Shown: positions 16,933-26,157, numbered from the stretch's first letter. The stretch is 64,000 nt of DNA from Chroococcidiopsis sp. CCMEE 29 (GCF_023558375.1 NZ_CP083761.1:3708501-3772500), one strand, 5' to 3'. Notes: generated by a model not told the origin, from the sequence alone. Made by a program: numbers and translations.

Positions 16933-17432
16933 AGATGCAATTGCTCCTAGTGGTACCCCTACCCCAAATCAAATGCCTGGAACCAGTCTAAGAGCAGGAA
17001 ATCTGTAGTTCAGTTGGATGGCTTGAATGAGCAAGTTCCACTCCACCAGCAACAGACCGGAATGTACTGGCAGAGGTTTATTTTAACAGAAATTGTGACA
17101 AAGTATCCGAAGGTTGGCGATCGCCTAATTGCCAGGCAGGCTCACGATAAACCTGTCCTTTGCTAGATTAATTTCTGATTCGGGCACTTACACAAAGAGC
17201 CCCCAATCCACCTTACTGAAGAGGATATCGGGGGTCTCAAACACTAAAAATTTTGAAATTTTGTCAGTAGTAGGCGAATCCTATTATTTTCAAACCACCT
17301 GCTTTAGAAGAGCAGCTGCTCATTATCTTAGAGACTTGAATGAGCTTGTCAATACCTGAGAGGAAGACCTAAAGTCACCAGGTATGTTATTGCCTATCAT
17401 TTTTACTATCTGATAGCAGAACACAACTTTAA
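16933..17432. other. Intergenic region upstream of helicase; one candidate hairpin
   Basis: This is 500 bp with no convincing gene. Around 17199-17240 CCCCC and GGGGG blocks flank an AT-rich stretch (GAGCCCCC ... CGGGGGTCTC) and could form an imperfect stem. A forward reading frame at 17129-17359 lacks a ribosome binding site and recognisable content. The helicase promoter must lie in the part next to 16932; cold-regulated helicases often have long leaders, but I cannot show one. Confidence 0.5.
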
Positions 17433-17654
17433 CTAAGCGTCCGTTGAGCTAGATTCATCTCCTGTAACAAGCTCCTTCAGCGCTTGGCTAGGATGCGGGT
17501 CGAGTGCTACCTCACCTTTGTCCTGTCTCATATCCTCAAGGCTAGTCTTTTCGGACTCATCGACTGCTGGGTTTTCAGGATATTTGTTTGCTGATGTCTC
17601 AGAATCTGTTTTTGCTGATGCCACGGGATTTTGATCTTCGTTTGCTGATGTCAT
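17433..17654 (-). CDS. Small hydrophilic acidic protein, unrecognised
   Basis: This 73-residue protein has no hydrophobic segment and is rich in Glu, Asp, Ser, Lys and Ala, so it is probably disordered. The start is well supported: ATG at 17654 is preceded by TTAGGAGATTTTT, a strong Shine-Dalgarno at normal spacing. Composition and position at the edge of the stress-type region recall small stress-induced hydrophilins, but no family is recognised. No operon partner is adjacent on the same strand. Confidence 0.65.
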   Translation of the reverse strand: MTSANEDQNPVASAKTDSETSANKYPENPAVDESEKTSLEDMRQDKGEVALDPHPSQALKELVTGDESSSTDA

Positions 17655-18215
17655 AAAAATCTCCTAAAAATTCATTACAGTTCTATTACCCAATATATAG
17701 ATTGAGTTACTCTTCTAAGAATTACAACACTTCCAACAAATGTAAACCACTACAAAAAGACAGAAAGCAAAGCAAAATAATCTAGTTAAAATTTATTTCA
17801 AAAGATAGATGCGGGAAAGACTTCAAGAAACAAGGAAATATGACAAAACATTAAGTCGAATTTACGCAATATGTACAATCATTTAAATAAAACAAATACA
17901 CAAATACATAAGTACACACAAAGCTCTTTATTTTAGAGCTTAACAATCTTAGGCGCTAACACTTTGCTGATGAGTGTTACTGGTTAAATATCAATATTAA
18001 ATTGGTTTAATTATTCAAGAATATCAAGAGTAGTTGTAAAAATTTAGTTCAAAAAATACGTTGTATAAAAACTTGTCCCTATTATGTTCTCCAGCAAAGG
18101 CTGAGCCGCGAGATAGAAGAAATCAGATTTTTTATTAGTAAAGTAGAAGTCCCTCGTAAAGTAGGAACTTCTACTGTTAAGTGCTTAGAACTATATTGAG
18201 CTTCGTTGAACAAAC
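17655..18215. other. AT-rich intergenic region with perfect hairpins
   Basis: This is 561 bp of unusually AT-rich DNA without a gene. At 17921-17941 AAGCTCT/AGAGCTT form a perfect 7-bp stem with a 7-base loop. At 18143-18174 GTAGAAGT/ACTTCTAC form a perfect 8-bp stem with a 16-base loop, lying about 40 bp beyond the stop of the carotenoid protein gene and plausibly its terminator. TAACACT/AGTGTTA near 17960 is a third small inverted repeat. Confidence 0.6.
18143..18174 (-). terminator. Hairpin downstream of helical carotenoid protein gene
   Basis: A perfect 8-bp inverted repeat, GTAGAAGT and ACTTCTAC, separated by 16 bases, follows the reverse-strand gene ending at 18216. It has no clear U-run, so it may be an mRNA-stabilising or processing element rather than an intrinsic terminator. 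Confidence 0.4.
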
Positions 18216-18707
18216 TTATATTTCAGCGCCTTGCTTTGGCTCTGCACCCATTGGTGCTACATAGTCGCGGAATAAAGTAATTTGCTGCTCAAATCCCAAT
18301 CCCTTAACCTGGTTTAACAATTCTTCTGCTTGGGAAGAGAGTTTATAGTCTGAAGGCATAGGAATGATCGTACCGCTGTCCATACCTTGGGATAGACGAT
18401 ACCAAAACAGTAGCTTAGTGGTTTCGCTCATGGAACCATACATCCGGGTATGTTCAGTATCAGCCTTATTGATCAAGTCCCGCTGAAGCTGTAATTGTTG
18501 TTCGTGGGACAATTCTTTAACTTGATTAAATAGCCCTTCAGCGATTTCAGTTCCAACAGTGCTTGCTCCAGGGGCTGCTGGTGTAACTGAGTCGCCCATT
18601 TGCTTGTAAATAAAGTAAAACAAAGCTAGCTGTTCATCGACATCTAAGCCTTGCATTGCCTTTACGGCTTGGTTAATCGTTTGATCGTTACTTTGAGTGA
18701 ATGTCAT
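18216..18707 (-). CDS. Helical carotenoid protein (OCP N-terminal-domain homologue)
   Basis: This all-helical protein of about 163 residues matches the N-terminal domain of the orange carotenoid protein without the NTF2-like C-terminal domain. Matching segments include LDVDEQLALFYFIYKQMG, TPAAPGAST, the Trp of TKLLFWYRLSQGMD and YKLSSQAEELLNQVKG. HCPs bind a ketocarotenoid and quench singlet oxygen or phycobilisome excitation, depending on clade; the clade is not resolved here. ATG 18707 has TTGGAGTTGAT in front and gives a normal length; an in-frame ATG at 18767 adds 20 atypical residues. No C-terminal-domain homologue or ketolase is adjacent. Confidence 0.9.
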   Translation of the reverse strand: MTFTQSNDQTINQAVKAMQGLDVDEQLALFYFIYKQMGDSVTPAAPGASTVGTEIAEGLFNQVKELSHEQQLQLQRDLINKADTEHTRMYGSMSETTKLLFWYRLSQGMDSGTIIPMPSDYKLSSQAEELLNQVKGLGFEQQITLFRDYVAPMGAEPKQGAEI

Positions 18708-18973
18708 ATCAACTCCAATTGCATCAACAACAGCTGAGTTTCCTAACTTAATATTTAGAAACTTCACTTAGCGAAGGCTAACAAAGGAGCCGAGCTCGCT
18801 TAACCCCACTGAAGACAGATGTATCTAAACCTTACTAAAGACAGAGTAAGAACAGAGTAGCGTTCATGGGGTGTGCCTAAAGATGGCTAAAAGCTGTGAT
18901 AGTAAAAACCCCCAGCGCCGAACCAAGGCTCTTAAGCATCAAATCTATCGCAAGCCATGAAAGAGGTTTCAAC

Positions 18974-19849
18974 ATGAACAGACGTTTAGAAGGCAAAGTT
19001 GCAATTGTTACCGGAGCTGGGACTGGAATTGGCGAAGCGATCGCCCACAAGTTTGCCAAAGAAGGAGCAAAAGTTGTCGTTAATGGACTACCTGACGACC
19101 CGATTCAGGATGTAGCAAACTCAATTAAAGAATATGGAGCTGAGGCAGTTGCTTATGCCGGTGACATTTCTCAAGAGTTTCATGCCCAAAACTGCCTGCA
19201 AACAGCAATTAACGCTTACGGCCAACTGGATATCTTGATCAACAACGCTGGAGTGTTCTTGGTAACAGCTGAAACACAAGACTACCCTGTTGAAGTGTTT
19301 GATGACACCGTCCGCATGAACATTCGTTCAGCATTTTTGATGACCAAATACGCTCTGCCGCACCTGCAAAAATCTCGTGGAAATATTGTCTCAGCGGGTT
19401 CAGAAGCAGGTTTCAACGGATTGGCACAAAACACACCTTATGGCGGTACCAAAGGCTGGATGCATTCTTTCATGAAAGGTGTTGCCGTTGAGCAAGCCAA
19501 GTATTGTGTCCGCGCCAACTGCGTCTGTCCTGGTCCCATCGACACTGCTTGGACTCATAAAGAAACTGGACCAATGGACAGCCAGATGGAAGAGATGCTA
19601 ATCCAAGGTACTCCTTTAGCTCGACGTGGCACACCAGAGGAAGTGGCAAACGTCTACGCTTTTATTGCCTCCTCTGAAGCCAGCTACGTCACAGGCGCAC
19701 TGTGGTTAGTTGATGGTGGCATTACCGTTGCTAAAGGCGGTATAGGTTCTCAAACTCCATTGTGGTTCCGTTCAGAACCCCAGGGAGAATTACGCCTCGA
19801 CCACTCCCAAGAAGGATTAGAAAACAAAGAAACCAAAACTATCAAGTAA
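18974..19849 (+). CDS. Short-chain dehydrogenase/reductase, glucose-dehydrogenase-like
   Basis: This protein of about 291 residues has the NAD(P)-binding motif TGAGTGIGEAIA, the NNAG motif, a catalytic Ser in VSAGSEAGF and the YGGTK pair (Tyr and Lys of YxxxK), and ends with the family's GALWLVDGG strand. The substrate is unknown; relatives are annotated as glucose 1-dehydrogenase or 3-oxoacyl-ACP-reductase-like. ATG 18974 is preceded by AAGAGG at suitable spacing; a GTG at 18896 would add 26 poorly conserved residues. It diverges from the carotenoid protein gene. Confidence 0.9.
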   Translation: MNRRLEGKVAIVTGAGTGIGEAIAHKFAKEGAKVVVNGLPDDPIQDVANSIKEYGAEAVAYAGDISQEFHAQNCLQTAINAYGQLDILINNAGVFLVTAETQDYPVEVFDDTVRMNIRSAFLMTKYALPHLQKSRGNIVSAGSEAGFNGLAQNTPYGGTKGWMHSFMKGVAVEQAKYCVRANCVCPGPIDTAWTHKETGPMDSQMEEMLIQGTPLARRGTPEEVANVYAFIASSEASYVTGALWLVDGGITVAKGGIGSQTPLWFRSEPQGELRLDHSQEGLENKETKTIK

Positions 19850-19912
19850 ACGAACAAATACGTTAGGAGCGACACGTGAGTAGTGGTGCATGGAGTAACA
19901 AATACTCACTAC

Positions 19913-20422
19913 TTACTGTTCCTCTCGCCGATCTTGATAATCTTCAGAAGACTTAGGATCTAACTCCCAACGGCGATCGTCGCGTGTTTCTAAAATTTCA
20001 CTACCATGCACATATTCTTGATCTGGAATCTCTAACCCGACAGCAGCTCCAATTTCATCAACAATATCTTGATCGGGTGTGGGAGCTGTCCCACCAACTG
20101 CCTCATCACCGACTGTATCAGCTTGATCCCAAGCAGCGTCGATATCTCCAGCAGTTAGCACTGGGTTGTCACCAACTTCATCGTCTAATTCATCAGCTTC
20201 TTTCCAAACGGCATCTTCATCCGCAGCAGCTAGCCCTTTGCTGGGTATTGTATATTCTGCCAGCTCATGCGGCATAGTTCCTTCACCAACGTTATACCCC
20301 GGCTCTGGATGTACCCCAGTACCGTAAGACTCAGTTATCTCCTGCGGCAAATCCTCAGGCTGGAATTCATTCGCTGTTTCCATGTTGCTATTTCTAGCTA
20401 ACTCTTCTTTATCCGCTGTCAT
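19913..20422 (-). CDS. Acidic DUF6335-like protein
   Basis: This 169-residue protein is strongly acidic, with repeated helical units (AVWKEADELDDEVGDNPV, AAWDQADTVGDEAVG) and a C-terminal EYVHGSEILETRDDRRWELDP motif. I recognise it as the cyanobacterial DUF6335 type, which has no known function. It has no signal peptide or membrane segment. The ATG is preceded by AAGGG. It sits alone on the reverse strand among stress-type genes, which suggests but does not prove a stress role. Confidence 0.7.
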   Translation of the reverse strand: MTADKEELARNSNMETANEFQPEDLPQEITESYGTGVHPEPGYNVGEGTMPHELAEYTIPSKGLAAADEDAVWKEADELDDEVGDNPVLTAGDIDAAWDQADTVGDEAVGGTAPTPDQDIVDEIGAAVGLEIPDQEYVHGSEILETRDDRRWELDPKSSEDYQDRREEQ

Positions 20423-20658
20423 AACCCTTGCTCTTTGTGTACCACCACAATAGCTCTTTCAACGCCTTGATTATCTATTCCTGTAGCTGTATCCCCATAG
20501 ACAGAAAATGATTTATCCCTTTGGAGTGAAGAGCATTTGTGGTCCTCTGCATAGGCTTGAAGTTAAGAGAAGTGGCGGAAAGCAACGTCAAAAGCGTAAA
20601 AGCTACAGAACAAAAAAGCTGTTAAAAATAAGGCTTTTGATTTATAGGAGATGGTGCC

Positions 20659-21060
20659 GTGAAATACGACGAGTTTATTAAACACGTTCAAAGCGTTGCC
20701 CAGCTAAATTCTCGCGACGAAGCCGAACAGGCTACTCGTGCCACGTTGGAAACGCTGAAAGAACGCATTGTTGGCGATGAAGCTAGCAATCTAGCAGCAC
20801 AAATGCCGCAAGAATTAGCCGAATATCTGCGAGGACGAGAAGGTGAAAACGGTCAATCCTTCTCAATGCAAGATTTTATTTCGCGTGTGAGTGAGAAAGA
20901 GGGAGTAGAGCCGACCGCTGCTGCAATACATGTGCGTGCTGTGTTCTCCGTGTTGCAATCAGCCGTCACCCCTGGGGAATTTGATGACGTTCGGGTCAAT
21001 TTATCAGAAGATTACGCAGAATTGTTTGCAATATCCCCAACTAGTAAAGGGTCTGTGTAG
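20659..21060 (+). CDS. DUF2267 protein
   Basis: This 133-residue helical protein has the DUF2267 pattern MKYDEFIKHVQ, ATRATLETLKERI, LAAQMPQELAEYL and ISRVSEKEGV. Members often lie next to stress and envelope genes; the biochemical function is unknown. The GTG start at 20659 is supported by TATAGGAGATGGTGCC upstream. It precedes the PfpI-ferritin-like fusion gene by about 100 bp on the same strand, so co-transcription is possible. Confidence 0.85.
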   Translation: MKYDEFIKHVQSVAQLNSRDEAEQATRATLETLKERIVGDEASNLAAQMPQELAEYLRGREGENGQSFSMQDFISRVSEKEGVEPTAAAIHVRAVFSVLQSAVTPGEFDDVRVNLSEDYAELFAISPTSKGSV

Positions 21061-21157
21061 TAGCAACCCACGTTATCACCCTTGGCATCTATATAGGTAA
21101 GCGATTTATTACCACGGGTGGTTGGACGTAAAACGTAGAGACAGAAAAGGAAATTCC

Positions 21158-22252
21158 ATGACACACTCCAATAATCGTAGTAACAACAAGAGAGTTGCTA
21201 TCCTCATCGAAAACGGAGTTGAGGATGCAGAATTTCAAGTGCCGTATAAGGGACTACAGATGGCAGGAACCGATGTAGTCGTCCTCGGTTCCCGCATGAA
21301 TGAGAAATACACAGGTAAACAAGGTAAAGTTTCCATTCAACCGGATGGGACAACAACTGAAGCAATGGCTTCTGAATTTGATGCTGTAGTCATTCCTGGT
21401 GGGATGGCACCTGACAGAATGCGGATTAATCCTAATACAGTACGCTTCGTTCAAGAAGCAATGGAGCAAGGCAAGCTGGTTGCTGCTGTTTGCCACGGAC
21501 CCCAAGTTCTGATTGAAGGAGATTTGCTTAAGGGAAAACAGGCTACAGGCTTTATTGCTATCCGCAAGGATATGCTCAATGCTGGGGCAAATTATATAGA
21601 TGAGCCGCTGGTAATTGACGGGAACTTACTAACCTCACGGCTACCGGGAGATTTAGCAATTTTCACTACCGCTATTTTGAGTCGCCTTGGTTACGGTGGC
21701 AAAGAGGCAGCTCTGCCAAATGAAACTGATACCTCTGCTGAATGGTGGAAATTAGCTGATGCTTGGGGTGGCTCCACTAAGGGTGAGATTGTCAAAGGTT
21801 TGAACACTGCCCTTGCTGGTGAGCGTTATTCTCAGGAAGCATTTGAGCAGTACGCTGAGAAAACATCGGATGCTGAACTACGAGCGCTCCTGCAAGAAAT
21901 GATTGCAAATAAACAGCACCACATCCAGAAGCTAGAAACACGTCTTAACATGCTGGGCGAAAAACCATCATTAGCAGCAAATGTTGCTGATAAGTATGCC
22001 AAGGTAAAAACTTCGCTGCAGGGGAGCGACGAAATTGATCTCCTCCGGCGCGCTCTAGGGGATGTCCAAACCGGAGTAGTGGATATTTACAACCTGTATG
22101 TGCAATTCACTGATCCAGTAGCAACAGCTCTGTTCAGGGAAATTGAAAAAGACTTATCTGTGTACGAGCGGCATCTAGCACACTTGTATCGGACCCGGGT
22201 AGGGGCTGAAGCAAAACCAGCGAAGCCTACCACTGGTGCCGCTACGGCATAG
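21158..22252 (+). CDS. DJ-1/PfpI-family protein fused to a ferritin-like helical domain
   Basis: Residues 1-190 form a DJ-1/PfpI domain: RVAILIENGVEDAEF carries the conserved Glu and VAAVCHGPQVLIE carries the nucleophile-elbow Cys with following His. Residues about 200-350 form a four-helix region with ferritin-like spacing of acids and histidines (ALAGERYSQEAFEQYAE, MIANKQHHIQKLE, IEKDLSVYERHLAHL), as in DUF2383/DUF892-type stress proteins. DJ-1 relatives act on glyoxals, as chaperones or as peptidases; metal binding by the tail is inferred only. ATG 21158 with AAAAGGAAATTCC upstream was preferred to TTG 21122. A strong hairpin follows the gene. Confidence 0.85.
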   Translation: MTHSNNRSNNKRVAILIENGVEDAEFQVPYKGLQMAGTDVVVLGSRMNEKYTGKQGKVSIQPDGTTTEAMASEFDAVVIPGGMAPDRMRINPNTVRFVQEAMEQGKLVAAVCHGPQVLIEGDLLKGKQATGFIAIRKDMLNAGANYIDEPLVIDGNLLTSRLPGDLAIFTTAILSRLGYGGKEAALPNETDTSAEWWKLADAWGGSTKGEIVKGLNTALAGERYSQEAFEQYAEKTSDAELRALLQEMIANKQHHIQKLETRLNMLGEKPSLAANVADKYAKVKTSLQGSDEIDLLRRALGDVQTGVVDIYNLYVQFTDPVATALFREIEKDLSVYERHLAHLYRTRVGAEAKPAKPTTGAATA

Positions 22253-22271
22253 GTGACTCTGGTGTTAACGC

Positions 22272-22297
22272 ACCACCTGGCTATGCAGCCAGGTGGT
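22272..22297 (+). terminator. Strong hairpin after the DJ-1-ferritin-like gene
   Basis: CCACCTGGCT and AGCCAGGTGG form a perfect 10-bp stem with an ATGC tetraloop, extended by an A:T pair, 20 bp after the stop. The downstream T-run is weak (TTAGCAG), so it may be a pause or mRNA-end hairpin rather than a complete intrinsic terminator. Confidence 0.65.
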
Positions 22298-22363
22298 TAG
22301 CAGGGGAGGCTGTAAAAAATTGCCTTCCCTATTATTCTTTAACTGATTAGAGGGGAGAAGAAA

Positions 22364-23047
22364 GTGACATCAACATCATCAGAGGATCAGTTTAATCAAA
22401 GTGAAAGTAGTGAGGCTGGACGTTGGGCATCACTGATTGGTGGCGGCGCATTGGTACTGTTAGGGCTCAGGGAACGTTCGTTACGCGGGGCTTTGATGGC
22501 AGTCGCGGGGGGGGGGTTGGCTTATAAAGCTGCAACTTCACAAGGTGGCGTTCAAGAAGCATTAGGTATGAACCAAGCTATTAAGGTGGAAAAAACAGTA
22601 ACGATTAATAAACCAGTAGCGGAACTTTATCGCTTTTGGCACGATTTTGAGAATTTACCAACCTTCATGAGGCATCTTAAGTCGGTGAAGGTAATGAGTG
22701 ACAAGCGATCGCACTGGATTGCCAATGCGCCTTTAGGTGCAAGTGTGGAATGGGATGCAGACATTATTGAAGACAAGGAGAATGAGTTTATTTCCTGGGC
22801 TTCAGTAGAAGGGGCAGATGTTGATAACTCGGGTTTTGTCCGTTTTAAGCCTGCGCCTGCAGATCGCGGTACAGAAGTCAAAGTAGTAATTGAATATAAC
22901 CCGCCTGGGGGTGCTATTGGAGCAGCGATCGCTAAACTGTTTGGCGAAGAACCAGAGCAGCAGATTGGAGACGAACTAAGCCGCTTCAAAATGCTGATGG
23001 AAGCTGGCGAGATAGCGACTAATGAAGGTCAACCAAGAGGTCAATAA
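22364..23047 (+). CDS. SRPBCC protein with N-terminal membrane segments
   Basis: This 227-residue protein has a hydrophobic N-terminal part (residues about 20-60, DUF2892-like, with GRWASLIGGGALVLLGL). A START/cyclase-dehydrase domain follows: VEKTVTINKPVAELYRFWHD, LPTFMRHLKSVKV, DKENEFISWASVEGADV. Family members bind lipophilic ligands; the ligand here is unknown. The start is GTG at 22364 with GAGGGGAGAAGAAA before it. It is followed 72 bp later by a zinc alcohol dehydrogenase, a pairing common in stress-type gene sets. Confidence 0.86.
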   Translation: MTSTSSEDQFNQSESSEAGRWASLIGGGALVLLGLRERSLRGALMAVAGGGLAYKAATSQGGVQEALGMNQAIKVEKTVTINKPVAELYRFWHDFENLPTFMRHLKSVKVMSDKRSHWIANAPLGASVEWDADIIEDKENEFISWASVEGADVDNSGFVRFKPAPADRGTEVKVVIEYNPPGGAIGAAIAKLFGEEPEQQIGDELSRFKMLMEAGEIATNEGQPRGQ

Positions 23048-23085
23048 AGGCTGGGTAGATTCCATAATTTACACTTTATCTTTTT

Positions 23086-23112
23086 CCCTAACCCCTAATC
23101 CCTAACCCCTAG
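23086..23112. repeat. CCCTAAY heptamer array directly before an alcohol dehydrogenase gene
   Basis: Four degenerate CCCTAAC/CCCTAAT units end six bases before the ATG at 23119. No Shine-Dalgarno sequence is visible between the repeat and the start. Confidence 0.85.
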
Positions 23113-23118
23113 TTTCTT

Positions 23119-24288
23119 ATGAAAGCAGTTTGCTGGCACGGTGCTAACGATGTGCGGGTAGAAACGGTACCCGATCCAAAAATCCTCAACCCACGCGACG
23201 CTATCCTGAAAGTTACATCAGCAACTATCTGCGGTTCTGACTTGCACATCTACGATGGTTTCATCCCAACGATGCAAGCAGGTGACATTATTGGTCACGA
23301 GTTCATGGGGGAAATTGTCGACATTGGTAGTGAAGTTAAGCTTTTAAAAAAGGGCGATCGCGTTGTTGTCTCTTCTATCATCGGCTGCGGTCAATGCTTA
23401 TACTGCCAACAGCAGATGTGGTCGCTGTGCGATAACTCCAATCCCAATGCTTGGATGGAGGAAAAAATCTTTGGCTTTGGCACGTCGGGAATCTTTGGCT
23501 ACTCTCATGCTTTTGGCGGCTATGCTGGTGCCTTTGCAGAATACGTGCGTGTACCTTTCGCTGATTTCGGGGCGGTCAAAGTTCCCCAAGGAATTCCTGA
23601 CGAAAAACTGCTGCCCATTTCCGATGCCTTTCCCACGGGATACATGGGTGCAGATATGTGCAATATTCAGCCCGGAGATATTGTGGCAGTTTGGGGTTGT
23701 GGTCCGGTTGGACTATTTGCTATGCGCAGTGCCTATATGCTAGGTGCTGAGCGTGTCATTGGGATTGACCGATTTCCCGAACGCCTGGAACTAGCTAGAA
23801 ACTTTGCCAAAGCGGAGACAATTAATTACGAAGAAATCGATCCGGGAGAAGCCCTCAAAGAAATGACAGGTGGGCGCGGTCCCGATGCCTGTATTGACGC
23901 GGTGGGGCTAGAAGCACACGGTGTCGGTTTGGAAGGAGCTTACGATAAAGCTAAGCAAGCAGTACGACTGGAAACAGGTCGTCCCCACGTGCTGCGGCAA
24001 ATGATGCTGGCTTGTCGTAAAGGTGGCACTTTGTCCATTATGGGAGTTTACGCGGGTTTTGTTGACAAAATACCAATGGGTGCTGCTATGAACAAAGCCT
24101 TGACCTTCAAGATGGGGCAAATGTTCGGTCAAAAGTATATGCCCATGTTACTGGGTCGTGTCTTGGAGGGTGAAGTCGATCCATCGCGTGTTTTCACTCA
24201 TCAACTCTCTCTAGAACAAGCTCCGCACGCCTTTGAGCTTTTCAAACACAAAAAAGATAACTGCATCAAAGTTCTGCTGAAGCCTTGA
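23119..24288 (+). CDS. Zinc-dependent alcohol/formaldehyde dehydrogenase family, copy 1
   Basis: This is a 389-residue medium-chain dehydrogenase. The catalytic zinc site is in TICGSDLHIYDG (Cys), GHEFMGEIVDIG (His-Glu) and the later acidic region. A structural-zinc loop is visible as CGQCLYCQQQMWSLC. The Rossmann motif is [13 protein letters not shown]. Relatives include glutathione-independent formaldehyde dehydrogenase and threonine dehydrogenase-like proteins; substrate not shown. It is highly similar over its whole length to the gene at 24828, from which it is separated only by a small exported protein gene. Confidence 0.92.
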   Translation: MKAVCWHGANDVRVETVPDPKILNPRDAILKVTSATICGSDLHIYDGFIPTMQAGDIIGHEFMGEIVDIGSEVKLLKKGDRVVVSSIIGCGQCLYCQQQMWSLCDNSNPNAWMEEKIFGFGTSGIFGYSHAFGGYAGAFAEYVRVPFADFGAVKVPQGIPDEKLLPISDAFPTGYMGADMCNIQPGDIVAVWGCGPVGLFAMRSAYMLGAERVIGIDRFPERLELARNFAKAETINYEEIDPGEALKEMTGGRGPDACIDAVGLEAHGVGLEGAYDKAKQAVRLETGRPHVLRQMMLACRKGGTLSIMGVYAGFVDKIPMGAAMNKALTFKMGQMFGQKYMPMLLGRVLEGEVDPSRVFTHQLSLEQAPHAFELFKHKKDNCIKVLLKP

Positions 24289-24403
24289 GGTCAGTAGGGG
24301 CGGGTTTAACAAAAAGTATCTAAATATCCAAAAACATGATTGTAAAACCCGTTCGTACTCTTGTTAGTAGCTATAAAGCATCTAAAAAAATAGAGGATTT
24401 ATT

Positions 24404-24799
24404 ATGAAAAAAGTGATTTCCTGGATGCAAAATCTTCCCCGCCGGATTTTTACTGTTTTTCTAGTAGGAATTACAGTGTTGGCAATGTCGGCTTTTACTA
24501 ACGGAAACCAACTACCAGCTCACGCTAATACATTGATAGCAGTTACCTCTGCTTATCAAAAAGCTGACAGCCCTGATACAGTGCAAGAAATAAAAAATGA
24601 CAACAAGCTAGTTGAGAGGGCAAGACGAAATTTGAAAGAAAATGCTGATATTGCTAAAGACAACCTTAATCTTAACGAGCCAATTCAGAATACGAAAGAA
24701 TTTTTAAATTCTGCTCAAAATTCAGTTCAAGATGCTGCTAAGTCGGCAACAGAAAATAACAGTGGTTACTACGCAAGAAGAGCAGAGAAAAACAAGTAA
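24404..24799 (+). CDS. Small exported helical protein, unrecognised
   Basis: This 131-residue protein has an N-terminal signal sequence (basic MKKVISWMQNLPRRI, then FTVFLVGITVLAMSAF). A likely cleavage site lies in PAHANT near residue 42. The mature part is hydrophilic and helical, with LEA-like heptads (LKENADIAKDNLNLNEPI, FLNSAQNSVQDAAKSATE). The start is supported by AGAGGATTTATT before the ATG. It lies between two near-identical dehydrogenase genes in the same orientation. The LEA-like character suggests protection of the periplasm or envelope, but this is inference. Confidence 0.72.
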   Translation: MKKVISWMQNLPRRIFTVFLVGITVLAMSAFTNGNQLPAHANTLIAVTSAYQKADSPDTVQEIKNDNKLVERARRNLKENADIAKDNLNLNEPIQNTKEFLNSAQNSVQDAAKSATENNSGYYARRAEKNK

Positions 24800-24827
24800 A
24801 TTTGTGATTTAAATGGAGAATAACTAA

Positions 24828-25997
24828 ATGAAAGCAGTTTGCTGGCATGGGGCAAAGGACGTGCGGGTCGAGACAGTACCCGATCCAAAAATTATCAACC
24901 CGCGCGATGCGATTGTCAAAATTACGTCAACGGCGATCTGCGGTTCTGATTTACATCTCTATGACGGCTTCATCCCAACGATGCAGTCAGGCGACATCCT
25001 CGGTCATGAATTTATGGGGGAGGTTGTTGAGCTAGGCAGTGCAGTGAAGAATGTGAACGTTGGCGATCGCGTTGTCGTTCCTTTTACCATTTCCTGCGGT
25101 AGCTGTTTCTTTTGCAAGCGGGATCTGTGGTCGCTATGCGATAACTCCAACCCAAATGGTTGGATGGCAGAAAAACTATGGGGTCATTCCCCAGCTGGTC
25201 TTTTCGGCTACTCCCATATGGTGGGTGGCTATGCTGGAGGTCAAGCTGAATACGCCCGTGTTCCCTTTGCCGATGTCGGCTTATTCAAGATTCCCGACGG
25301 ACTGACAGATGACCAAGTACTGTTTCTCACAGATATCTTCCCCACGGGATATATGGCAGCGGAAAACTGCAATATTAAACCCGGCGATATTGTAGCAGTC
25401 TGGGGCTGTGGGCCAGTTGGTCAATTCACCATTAGAAGTGCTTATATGCTCGGTGCAGAGCGTGTCATCGCTATTGACCGGGTTCCCGAACGTCTACAAA
25501 TGGCTAAAGAGCAAGGCAAGGCAGAAGTCCTTAACTATGAGGAGGTCGATCCGGGAGAAGCGCTGAAAGAAATGACGGGTGGTCGCGGTCCTGATGCTTG
25601 CATTGATGCAGTGGGGATGGAAGCGCATGGCACTGGTCCCGATGCTTTCTACGACAAGGTAAAGCAAGCTGTGCGCCTGGAAACAGACCGCCCAACAGCC
25701 CTACGGCAAGTGATTTTGGCTTGTCGCAAAGGTGGTCACGTGTCAATTCCAGGCGTTTACGGTGGTCTCTTAGACAAGATCCCGATGGGCGCTGCTATGA
25801 ACAAAGCCTTGACGTTTAAGACGGGGCAAACCCACGTTCATAGATACTTGCGTCCGTTGCTCGATCGCATCCAAAATGGCGAGATCGATCCATCCTTTGT
25901 GATCACCCATCGGATGAAGTTAGAAGATGCACCCCACGGATACGAGATCTTCAAGCATAAAAAAGATAACTGCATCAAAGTGGTACTTAAACCATGA
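24828..25997 (+). CDS. Zinc-dependent alcohol/formaldehyde dehydrogenase family, copy 2
   Basis: This 389-residue paralogue of the gene at 23119 has identical length and the same zinc-site pattern ([39 protein letters not shown]) and nucleotide motif [13 protein letters not shown]. Divergence is concentrated around residues 105-165 ([16 protein letters not shown] against AEKIFGFGTSGIFGYS-like segments), which probably line the substrate pocket. Spacing of 28 bp after the small exported gene suggests an operon. The tandem arrangement indicates local duplication. Confidence 0.92.
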   Translation: MKAVCWHGAKDVRVETVPDPKIINPRDAIVKITSTAICGSDLHLYDGFIPTMQSGDILGHEFMGEVVELGSAVKNVNVGDRVVVPFTISCGSCFFCKRDLWSLCDNSNPNGWMAEKLWGHSPAGLFGYSHMVGGYAGGQAEYARVPFADVGLFKIPDGLTDDQVLFLTDIFPTGYMAAENCNIKPGDIVAVWGCGPVGQFTIRSAYMLGAERVIAIDRVPERLQMAKEQGKAEVLNYEEVDPGEALKEMTGGRGPDACIDAVGMEAHGTGPDAFYDKVKQAVRLETDRPTALRQVILACRKGGHVSIPGVYGGLLDKIPMGAAMNKALTFKTGQTHVHRYLRPLLDRIQNGEIDPSFVITHRMKLEDAPHGYEIFKHKKDNCIKVVLKP

Positions 25998-26157
25998 GGC
26001 AAACCTCTAACGGCAGAGGTTTAGGAACCTTACTAGCTCGTAACTGGTGGACGTTGGCGTTGCAAGGTGCGATCGCTACAGATAATGCTGCTTTAATGCA
26101 CCAAGTTCTACTAGTTTGAGTGACCATACACATTATCAGAGCGACAAGGAAGACAAT

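Noticed and set aside
17129-17359. Forward frame of 76 codons
   Set aside because: No ribosome binding site, no recognisable motif, random-like composition in an intergenic region.
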